Source: Rhabditoides inermis
Lineage: Eukaryota > Nematoda > Chromadorea > Rhabditida > Rhabditidae
NCBI GenBank assembly: GCA_963966185.1
Contig: CAWZYM010000332.1
Location: 110,001 to 174,000 of the forward strand
Direction of reading: 5' to 3'
DNA length: 64,000 bases
Every line of letters starts with the position of its first letter. The stretch's first letter is position 1. The position numbers were made by a program, and so were the translations under genes. Of the stretch, positions 22,998-33,693 are shown in pieces. The notes beneath the pieces are model-generated. The model saw only the letters and a list, made by a program, of their open reading frames with translations, did no database searches and had not been told where the DNA came from.

Positions 22998-24390
22998 ATG
23001 CAGACGTCTAACAGCCCCTACTTCATTTTCGTGAAAAACGAGGTGAGGAGAGGTGTTCGATATGAAATGAGGTGTTTTTTTTCCAGGGCGCGGAGCTGTT
23101 CTACGACACCTACGGAAACTTCTATGATCACACCAACGAGGTCTCTCGCAACCAGATGGGAGAGCTCTGGAATGTGAGTCTTGTCCCATTGTCCCATGGT
23201 CGCACCCTCAGTTCTCAAAGTAGTTGTAAGTATTTTTCCAGTGATATCTTCAAATCTCCTGTAGATGATAACACTTCAGAACGCGGGTGGCGTTAAACAA
23301 GACGTGTACAAGAGGCTGGCGCGCGCGAATGGGTGGCGAGGCTCGGAGAAGAGGCAGGGAGAAGCGGCGCGAGACAAGGTGAGGCGAGGCGGCGGACAGA
23401 AGTGGCGGCCAGTCTCGAGCGACTACCGATACGCCTTGAAATATGTATTCCGGTCTGTCTTCGAAACACTTCAAACGATTTCGGATCTAGCCTTGCAACT
23501 TCGAATTACTTATGTTTTGGATGATGCTGACCGTGCGTCGCCCGGCCACCATCCGCCCGCCCCCACCCGTCCGCAGGGGTACGTGGGACAAGGCGAAGGA
23601 GCTGGAGAACAGCCCCTTCGGACTATTCCTCGCCACCGATGTGAGTGTGGTGTGTTTGCGCGAGTACAAACCAGTTGATTCGGATGCCAGTTTCGAAGAT
23701 CAGGTTATCATTCTCGGTTTAGGGCCGAGAGTGTTTTCGCAAGAAGTACGGGATCAAGTACAATGAGCGATGCAGTGAGCACCGCGTGAAGATGAAGAGG
23801 CACGTATGGCCGGTGAGTGGGAGTGAGAGTGAGAGGGGGAGGGAATGAGAGAGTTTTCAGGAAGCGGACCAAGTGAAGTACCACCGTCTCTTCTACGGGG
23901 AGCACGAGGTGGAGAGTGAGAAGGAGGTGGGTGGTCGGAAGGCGATAGAATAAGCGGACCTTGTTCAGACTCGCGATCACTCTCCTGCTCTCGTCAAGCC
24001 GCCTCCTGCCGCGCGGAAGAAGGACGATTCCCTGGTGGCCTTCCTGCGCGGCAAGATCCGCAGCAACGGTACGTGATATGTGCATACATGTATAAGCATG
24101 GGGCGGCGCCGGTGAGTCGTAGGACGGGGGGAAGTGACGATTTCCGTGTTGCATAATCCAATTTCAGAGCTGTCGTCGATGCAAGTGGGACTGGTGAGCT
24201 TCTCGACTGCTCGCGGAGCCGCCGAGGTCGCCGTCGTTAAGATGAACCTGGAGAACGGTGAGGAATGAGAGAGTATTCATACTGCGGTGCTTGATGAGGT
24301 AGCGTCGATTGACAGTCTCCAGGAGACTGGTTATAAGTAGTTGTTTAGGTGTGCTGTCCGGCGATGACACGTGGACGTTTGGGAAGACAG

Positions 24391-24437
<47 letters not shown>

Positions 24438-24639
24438 GGCGTGTTGCAGATGGCCTGGCCTCGCCGATGCACGTGCTTGGCTGCCTGCTGAACTCTGTTG
24501 CGTACTGCGAACTGGTGGTTGCGCCTGCGAACCAGCTGCATCGACTGGCAGAGCTCACCGAGCACGCGGTTGGCGACAACGCGTTCAAGGCCTGCGGTGC
24601 GTCTCTCTCTTTCTCTCTCTCTCTCTCTGCCTCTCTCTC

Positions 24640-24681
<42 letters not shown>

Positions 24682-25958
24682 CGTCTATCTTGCAGCCTTG
24701 CGTAAGCGGACGATGTCGACCGATCGCTTCGTGCGCGCACTTCTCACCGCGGTCGGAGGACACGCCCCCGCTGGGTTCGACGTGGACGTGAGTTTCGGGA
24801 AAATCGGGAGTATTAGCACTTCGGTTCTGGATGCGAGTCGCAATCATGAAGTGTTGTGAAAAGACGGATCCGCTTGGAGCAACTCTGAAATTCTTCGAAG
24901 GCTTGCTTCTCGAAGGGAGAGAAGAGATCGGCCTCAACTTGAGCTTGAGAACAGTCCGATCCGCTTTCAGGCGCGGCGCGATGTGCTGGATAGAGGCATC
25001 TGCCCCGGCCACCTTGTGGGGGAGCGCGGCGGGCGAGGCGAGTGCGCGCGCGGACATGTCGTGTCCATTGCGTGAGTTCCAGGGGCCGACTCGCAATTCA
25101 CACAACGTGCCCTTTAAAAGATCCACAGAAACTGGCCGCTTCTATTCGATCATAACAGCTATCACTTCCTATGATATCACGCATCAGTACGTATCAGTTC
25201 GTTTCAGTTATATCAGTACTATCACTAGTATCAGTACTATCAGTACGTCTGTTGCAGCCACAACGTGCTCGAGGTATGCGCGGCGCAGACTGGCTGGGAT
25301 CCCGAGTGGGGCGGGCCTGCGATGGTCCGAGGAGAGGCGATGGTTATTCCTGAGTGAGTGGAGAGAGGGAGAGAGAGGGAGGGAGAGAGAGAGTGAGAGA
25401 GAGAGACCCGTTTAGGTGCCCTCTCCCGTGTGAGCTGCCGAGCGACGATGACTGGTGCGACGAGGCGCTGCCTGATTTGCCGAGCGGCGAGGTATCTCTC
25501 TCCACCCCCCCCCCCTCTCACCCTCCCTCTCTCTCTCTCTCTCTCCCTCTGTTGTGTTTTTATACGCTTCGGTGATGTATCGATTGATCACTACTTGATT
25601 CGCAGGACGATTCCGAGCGGGAGACTGCGCCCTCGCTGCCGGCGGCTCTCTCTCCTTGCGAGGCGACGGAACCGCCGGACGCTGCCCGACCGACCGCGCC
25701 CGCGCCGCTCACACTGGTGGTGAGTGATTCCCGATGGACCCAATACACTTGTATGTATCAGATTGAGCACGGCGAGATGACGCCCCCGCACACGCCTCCC
25801 TGTGAGAAGATGCCAGATGGACGGAATAACAGTGAGTGAAGTCATGTCTTCTCACTCTGTGAGCATTCTGTTCAGATCACACACTGCCGCAGTCGGCGTC
25901 GCCGTGGCCGAGGATGAAGGTCCGCGGCTTCTTCGAAGCGTATGGGAAGAAGACATGA
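22998..25958 (+). CDS. HMG-box protein, possibly Maelstrom-like
   Basis: Sixteen exons: 22998-23042, 23087-23173, 23265-23378, 23577-23640, 23723-23812, 23861-23926, 23969-24068, 24168-24257, 24450-24596, 24696-24787, 24971-25071, 25258-25353, 25416-25491, 25606-25719, 25762-25831 and 25876-25958 (TGA). The first three encode a divergent HMG box (NSPYFIFVKNEGAELF to MGELW, then KQDVYKRLARANG). Downstream, QVGLVSFSTARGAAEV resembles the start of the Maelstrom domain. The region with SVAYCELV, RGICPGHLV and IAHNVLEV could be its remainder. Maelstrom proteins act in piRNA-guided transposon silencing. This assignment is an inference from domain order and weak similarity; another HMG-box regulator is possible. 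The 23378-to-23577 joint is off by one base, so an exon edge there is wrong or broken. Confidence 0.6.
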
Positions 25959-26427
25959 TCTGGCAAGTCAAGCAACGTAGTCCTCAGGACATATTGACTG
26001 TATTTGATTTTGTATTTTTGCTCATTTCACTCTCACATCGCTTTACAAATGATCTTGAATAATTACCTCACTTTTTGAATCACTGCCCTTTGTTTTGAAT
26101 GAATTTATTTGATGTGTACATATTATTTGAAGTTGTGATGTTTTAATAAATGGTTTTATGCCATTGTTTTATAAATTTGATTGAAGTAATTGCACGATTT
26201 GATATATATTTTGCTAGTTGAGGTTACGGTAAGATTGGGATTTTGTTAAAGACGTGTTATAAATTACAGTTATAGAAGAAGTGAGTGAAAAATTAGAACA
26301 TATTTATTTTGATATGTTGGGATTTGTTTACCTAAACAAAACACGAATAACAATCCGATTTTCTAATATTTTGCATTGATGCGTCCCGTGACGATTGGAT
26401 TGCAGTGGAGATGTTTCTCGTTCAAAT

Positions 26428-26460
26428 TTCTAGAACTGACCAGGCGGTTCTAGAATTTCC
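26428..26460 (+). promoter_or_regulatory. Heat-shock elements upstream of CCT3
   Basis: TTCTAGAA occurs at 26,428-26,435 and TTCTAGAATTTCC at 26,448-26,460. Both fit the alternating nTTCnnGAAn pentamers bound by HSF, and they lie about 220 bp before the CCT3 start codon. Confidence 0.65.
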
Positions 26461-26675
26461 GACATTCTGCTGTTGTATGAATTACCCATGTGGTGAATTA
26501 AAAGGCTTCCGTTGTTGTTTGTTTTGATACCAATCACTGATTTACATACTTTAAAGTAATGTAGACCATGTTCCATTCTTCGTTTTTCGTGATATTCCAT
26601 AATGCACTCTAGTGGATCGTCTTTATCTTGCGTCCTCTACATATTTGATCGATGATTCCATTTTAGAGGGTAAAG

Positions 26676-29048
26676 ATGATGCGAGGAGGTGGACAACAGC
26701 CTATTATCGTGCTGTCGCAGGGCACGAAACGCGAGAGCGGCCACCAGGTCCAGGTCGGAAACATCACCGCTTGCAAGGTACTTGTGCATTCTCAATTTCT
26801 TGTTATTCTTCGTTGCAGTGTCTTATTGTGATCTTATAGACTATCGCCGATGTGATCCGCACCTCCCTCGGCCCGCGCGCCATGCTCAAGATGCTCATGG
26901 ACCCCATGGGCGGCATCGTCATGACCAACGACGGAAACGCCATCCTCCGCGAGATCACCGTCAAGCACCCCGCTGCCAAGGTACGTTTGTCGAGTTGTTT
27001 GTTAGGATTTCTTGCTTGTCGATGTATTTTGGTTAACTTTATGAAACCGTGTTTCAGTCGATGATCGAGATCGCTCGCACCCAGGACGAAGAGACTGGAG
27101 ACGGAACCACCTCCGTCATCGTCCTCGCCGGAGAGGTACGTGACGTGCTTCGTTATTCATGATTCACAGTCTCGTTCAGGTGATGTCGGCTGCTCAGCCT
27201 TTCCTCGAGCAGAAGATCCACCCCACCATCATCATCCAGGTATATTTTCTTCATTTTTCTATTGTTCAACTTGTTCACACTATAACGTCGCAGGCGTACC
27301 GCGCTGCTCTGGAGGACATGATCAAGCTGGCTGAGGAGAAGTTCTCTCGCCCCGTCGACATCACCGACGACAAGGAGGTTAGGTTCATTGCCGTTGTTCT
27401 CGTTTCAAACGCTACTTTTGCAGATCGCTACCGTGGTCAAGTCGTGCCTGGGCACGAAGATGCTGTCCAAGTGGATGGACATGGCCGTCGGCATTGCCAT
27501 AAACGCCGTCAAGACGATCCGCCAGGACAAGGGCGGAGTCAACGAGATTGACATCAAGAGGTGAGCGTGGTTTGATTTGTATCTCATACATTGGTGGATG
27601 TGTTTGTGGATGATATTACTTTGTTCGTTAAGGTACTGTCGTATTGAGAAGATCCCCGGAGGTACCATTGAGGACTGCAAGGTCATCAAGGGAGTCATCC
27701 TCAACAAGGTTCGTGTTTGTTAGTCATATTTTTGTATGTTTTATGTTGTTAATGATATGCTGTGCTGGTTTTGCTTTGCTTTTCATTTGTATAATTGTAG
27801 GATGTGACGCACGCGAAGATGCGCCGCCGCATTGAGAACCCCCGCATCATTCTGCTCGACTGCAGCCTTGAGTACAAGAAGGGAGAGTCGCAGACGTCTC
27901 TCGAGATTGTCAAGGAGGAGGACATCTCCCGCATCCTCGAGCAGGTCAATACAACATCCATTGCATTCGTGTTGTCTTCATGTTCAACGTGGACGGAGTT
28001 TGATTTTTGTATTGTAGGAGGAGGAGGCTATCCGCAAGCAGTGCGACGAGATCATCGCCCTGAAGCCGGATCTGGTGTTCACCGAGAAGGGCATCTCCGA
28101 CCTGGCCCAGCACTTCCTCCTCAAGGCTGGCATCACTGCCATGCGTCGCCTCAAGAAGACCGACAACAACCGTCTCGCTAGGTGAGTCAATAGTTAATGC
28201 ACCGGTTGTATGTTGATGGTTGTTATTTATGAACTATGTGGAATGTGATCGTTGCAGGGTGTGTGGCGCTCGCATATGCCACGACACTTGCGATCTGCGT
28301 CCCGAGGACGTCGGAACCGAGGCCGAGCTCTTCGAGATCACCAAGATCGCCGACGAGTGAGTTTTTTCGGATATTGTCTGTTATGTTTCCTGTATAGTTA
28401 TGACGAGATTTCATTAGTTTATATTCATTTTCGTGTGCATGTTGTAGGTACTACACGTACGTCACTTCTGAGAAAACTGCCGCCGTGACTGTGTGCCTGC
28501 GCGGTCCGTCGAAGGATGTGATCAACGAGGTGGAGAGGAACCTGCAGGATGCCCTCCACGTTGTGCGCAACGTGATGCTGAACCCCCGCCTCGTGCCGGG
28601 AGGAGGAGCTCTGGAGATGGCCCTCGCTCACGCGATCACCGAGAAGGGCAAGGCGATGGAGGGAGTGCGGCAGTGGCCGTACAAGGCGGTCGCCCGCGCC
28701 CTCGAGGTGATCCCTCGCACTCTGGTGCAGAACTGCGGAGGATCGACCATCAGGCAGCTGACCGCCCTCCGCGCCAAGCACGCGCAGGCAGACGCCAACT
28801 GGACGTGGGGAATCGACGGAGACAAGGGAGAGATCGTGAGTCGAGTGGATGGAAGAGGGGGATGGGAGTGAGTGTGTGCGTTGCAGGTGGACATGAACGA
28901 GCTCAACATCTGGGACCCTCTGTCGGTGCGCACTCAGGTGCTGAAGACTGCGGTGGAGACTGCCGTCATGCTGCTGCGCATTGACGACATTGTGAGCGGA
29001 ACGAAGAAGGCGACTGGAGGCGAGCGCACCGAGGAGATGCCCCAATAA
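26676..29048 (+). CDS. cct-3: T-complex protein 1 subunit gamma (CCT3)
   Basis: Twelve exons: 26676-26777, 26840-26980, 27058-27135, 27180-27239, 27294-27377, 27424-27560, 27633-27708, 27801-27944, 28018-28181, 28258-28356, 28448-28835 and 28887-29048 (TAA). They encode 544 aa, the normal family length. The protein is one of eight subunits of the cytosolic CCT/TRiC ring that folds actin and tubulin with ATP. Diagnostic motifs are SLGPRAMLKML, MTNDGNAILREI, the ATPase motif GDGTTSVIVLAGE, KMRRRIENPRI, the LVPGGGALE hinge and WDPLSVRTQVLKTAVE with a final GER. Two adjacent ATGs (26,676 and 26,679) could both initiate. HSE sites lie upstream. AATAAA signals occur near 29,262. Codon use is strongly C/G-ending, consistent with high expression. 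Confidence 0.98.
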
Positions 29049-29841
29049 GGAGGGGAGGGGAGAGACAAGCACGGAGCAATCTCAGCCACACACCGCACAC
29101 AATGAGCGAAATTGAATGAATCATCATGATCTTGTAGTCTTACTTTAACCCGAGTTATCTCTCTTTCGCTAGCCCAGCCACTCCAACCCGCACCACATAC
29201 TTTGTTTGTTGACTCTTTGTTGTTTGCAAGCACAATTTGCATGTTTACATGTTTGATTTTTTAATAAATAAAGCTTTTAAATTATATTGGAGGTGTTGTG
29301 AGTTGACTTGGGTTTCAGTTCCCATGGTATACCTGCGTGAACATTGGTGATCGAGGGAATGTGAGAGTGTGTAGGTTGGGCGAATGAGTTATTCATAGGG
29401 ATGTGAGGTGCGGAATTGTCTCCACTCTGCTCTGATGACCACTACCCCTTTTGCCCTTTTTGTCTCTTCAGTGAGTGGCGAATTTGCGTAGTGAGAGTGT
29501 CTAGCTGTCTGCGCTCTCTGCGGTGAGAGAGGGGGTCGTCGCCCCAAAAACTAGCGGGCAGTAGTGAATGGATGTGTGTCGAAACCGCAGCTGGCTGGCC
29601 GCCATTGATTTGTTTTGAAACGCGCGGGTTTTCGGATGTCATCTAGAATGCATGCTTCCATCCTGTGTCTTATGGGCTTATCACCGATGTCCTATTCTTG
29701 TTAGTCATAGTTTCATAGATTTCTCTTTCTCGCCCGTTTCCATCGAGATTGTAGACGTGTGAAAGGGTTTGTGATGCGTTAATGCGCGGTGTGAGGTATG
29801 CAGGTAGTCATTAGAGTGTGAGGAGAGAGAGAGAGTGTGAG

Positions 29842-29872
<31 letters not shown>

Positions 29873-30187
29873 GAGTAGTCAGGTGCATTGAATTGACTCG
29901 CGCATCGCGCATCGCTGTACGATTCTTTTCTTTGTTTCTGCAGTTTTCGCTTTCACTCATCGTAAGCTCTTTTGGGGCACGGTTTGCGCAGTGGACTTGT
30001 GTGTATTTCAAGTGTTCCCGTTGTTTTCTTCTTTTTTTGCATTTACGCTTCCGGCGCCATGATCTGACTCACAATCAGATTGTGTTATTGATTGACTCAA
30101 CCGTTCGTTCGTTCTCAGAATGGCACCGTGCGATGATGACAGATGCATCTGTTATTGATTGATTATTGATTGATTGCAGGCTCCGAG
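29049..30187. other. Intergenic and 5' leader of the TOG gene
   Basis: No coding exon is visible. A (GA)n run lies at 29,822-29,872. A TTGATTGATTGCAG acceptor ends 8 bp before the next ATG and indicates a 5'UTR intron or a trans-splice site. Confidence 0.4.
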
Positions 30188-33100
30188 ATGGATTCTTGGA
30201 GTCTTTTGGACGAGGTGGATGTGATGCGGATATGGCCGGCGGAGCACAAGAAGAATGTTGAGTCGAGCAAGTGGCAGGAGAGGAAGGAGGCGCTGGAGGT
30301 AGGGGGAAGGAGGGAGAGAGGGGGGGGGAGAGACAGAGAAGGATAGAGAGGGAGGGAGAGAGAAGAAAGAGGGAGAGAAAGAGAGAGAGAGACACATGGA
30401 GAGAGAGACACAGATATAAAGAGGAGGGAGAGAGAGTGTCCTTCCAGGCTCTGGCCGATCTGATTGCCAAGCACCCCCGGCTCTCCACCGACACTCTGGT
30501 CATCTACGGCGAGATTATGGACCAGCTCAAGAAGGTGAGTGTGCATATAGTTACATTAAGTCTGTGACCAATCGATGTTGATTGGTTGATCGAAAAGTAT
30601 TGCTCTAACACAGGCTACTCTACTGGCGCTTGAATTGTAATATGGTGAATTGTGGCAGTTTGTTCAGGGAGTGCCAATGTAACTGTTCTTTTCAGATCGT
30701 GTCCCGCGACTCTAACGTGAACGTGTTGTCGGCGGCTCTGCGAGTGCTCACTGGTCTAGCGGAGGGACTGCGCGACAAGTTTGCCATCTACATGAGCATG
30801 GTGGGTATGGTGTATGGTTCTTGCACACGGAGAATTGAAGAATGTAGGGTTCAGCAGTTTGGATGTATTGCTGTAGCGTATTAGTTGTGTGGTTAAAAAA
30901 GTGTATCAGTATTCCGGAACTGGTTACTGGATGTTAGTATTGTTATCAGAAGTTCTGGATTAGTGGTGCTAGAGAATGTAGTAGTATGTCGGTATTGTTT
31001 TCTATTCAATATTCTGCTGCAACGTTTGTGGATGAATCGGCTGACTCTCTGATTTCAGATTGTATTGATTAAATGTCAGTATTGTTATCTGTAGCGGGTA
31101 TTGGAGAAGGAGAATATAGTATGTCAGTATCGTTTCCCTCCTTTCAGATCTGGCCGGTGCTGGTGGAGAAGGGGAAGGAGAAGAAGGCGGCGGTGCGCGA
31201 GCCCCTGGCCGCGTGCCTCGAGGCAGTGGCGGCTACGGTGAGTGAGGGGAGGGCGGATACTGTATGCTACGGTATACGGTATACGGCGTCTAGAACTGAT
31301 GCGTGTGTGGAAGGATGGTAGTGGTGAATAAGGGTGAAATCGATCTAACGATTTTTTCTAACAATAAGAGAGTTTGGTTCGTCATTGAATCGTGTTGCAG
31401 ACGCAGCTGGAGCGTCTGTCGAAGGACCTTGCGGCGACGATGGCCAAACCGTCTCCGCCCTGCAAGCAGCTCCTCAACCAGCTCGTCTTCACACTACTCA
31501 AGAAGGTGGGTGGGGGAAATTTGATGTCATCAGTATCTTTAAAACACTGTCAAAGTTTCGGTTTAGTCGTTTCAAAGAGACTGATTGGGGGAGGGAGGGG
31601 AGAGAGAAGGAAGGAAGACAGAGGTCGTTCAGGAGCCGTCTCCTCCGATGGCGTTCCTCAAGGAGATGCTGCCCGTGCTCGTCAAGGTATTGTGTTGTTT
31701 ACACTTAGTTTGCTATTCTGTGTTCGATTCGATTCTGAAGAGTCATTGACTTCATTCCTATCCTGTCACAATTGGTGGAGTTGTGTTGCGTATTGTTGAA
31801 CAAATTTGTGTTTTTTTTTCAATTACTGTCAAGAAATGGGAAAAAAAGAGAATGTTCAGTAATTGATGGATTCAAAGTCAAAGTCAAAGGTTTATGATGG
31901 ATGAGTTGATGGATGAATGACGTTTCCTCCAGCACGCGTCGGACCCGGACAAGGACGTGCGGGAGGCGGCGTGCGAGGCGCTGGGAGGCGCGAGGAGGCT
32001 GATGGGCGGGGCGCTCGACACGTTCACCGCCCCCATTGCGGGCGAGCAGAGCAAGATGGACAAGGTGGGGGGATAGTAGGTTGAATAGGTGGGAGGAGCG
32101 AGAGATGGAGCATCTAGATATCTCTGAAAGAGGTGAGCGTAAGATGGACTTGGCGATGAGTGAGCAGAGCAAGATGGACAAGGTGAGGGGGTCATCAGGG
32201 AGAGAGAGCACGAGTAGAGATGTATGAAGAACGCAGAGATTCGAGATAATGGAAAATGTGATATTGAGGGAGGGTCAGATGGTTAAATGATCTTGGTTCT
32301 TGGTGATGAGTAATGATGCCGGATGCCGGTTGCAGATCGCGGAGGCGTGCGATCGCGCGACGACCGAGGCGGCTACGTGGGCGGCGGAGCGGGCGGCCGC
32401 CATGGGTGGAGTGGCAGGCGGAGGAGGAGGGGGAGGAGGAGAGGGAGATGGTGGGTCGGGTGGTTGTGGGGTTTTGACTCATGTGGATTATGGTGTGTTT
32501 CGCACTGTGCATATGTGGTGCGGGAGTTGCGTATTATTTCCGGGTACATGACTACCATACGGATTTCTAACAGTGTGTTCAGATGGCGGCGCGGGCGAGT
32601 GTGGCGAGGGTGCGTCTTCTTCTTCTGGCGGCGGCGCGCCTGCTGCCTTGGATCCGTGGCAGATACTCGACCCGGTGGACGCGTTTGGACAGCTCGACAA
32701 GGCATGGGACGCGCTGGCCGAGAGCAAGCAGTGGAAGGTGGGTATGGAATGTATGCGAACATTATGCGTCGAGTAGTAATTGCTGCGATTTATTTGTTTT
32801 CCAGATTGTTGATCTGTGTTGCATAGAAATTGTGGACTTTGGGTAAGATGTTAGAGCAGGAGACCACGTGTGTTGGAATTTGCTTCTGTTTCATTTTTAA
32901 ACCAGTGAACTCTATGGGACAGCGATGTGTTGGGATTGTGCTTGGTTTGACCGGCGCACACTGTGACAATGGTGTTGCTTGAGGAGCGGGTGGAGGCGTG
33001 CGAGTCGCTGGAGCGGGTGCTGGAGAAGAACCAGCGACTGTGCATCGGCGACACGACCGGACAGAGGATGGCTGTGCTTATAAAGGTGGGGGGAGGGGGG

Positions 33101-33651
33101 CTGGCAGAATGTGGTTGGTTCGGTGTTGGCTTGACGAATTAAGTGAGCTTTTTTTGGTAGTTTTCGAAGTTGATGGAACTTGAAACGTGTAGTTCTTTGA
33201 GCAGAAATTCAATGTAAACAAATAAGTGTTAGTGTGTTTAAATTTATATAGAATGGTCTCTACGGGATCATTAGTTCGCCGTTCAGATGCGGGACATTGC
33301 TAGCACGTGATACGTACTTTTCATTTGGCATTTAGCACATGTGTCAAATGAAAATTACGTATCACGTTTTTAAAATTTACAGTGCGTTTACAGCGTGAAA
33401 TACACACGAAACCGGGTTTATAGAGCGTTGAATGGAAAACACACTGTAAAGTAGCAATTGTAAAGTAGCAAATGTGGAAGAAGAAGAAGGACTCTGTTTT
33501 ACTTGTTGTTGTATATGTTGTAAATGTTATAGATGTTGGAGAAGGACGTGAACGTGAACGCGGCTGCCGGCTGCGCCAAGTGCATCGGCATGGTGGCACT
33601 CGGACTGCGAGGAGAGTTCGAGCGGTACATCAACAAGGTGGGTGGAGGCGG

Positions 33652-33693
<42 letters not shown>

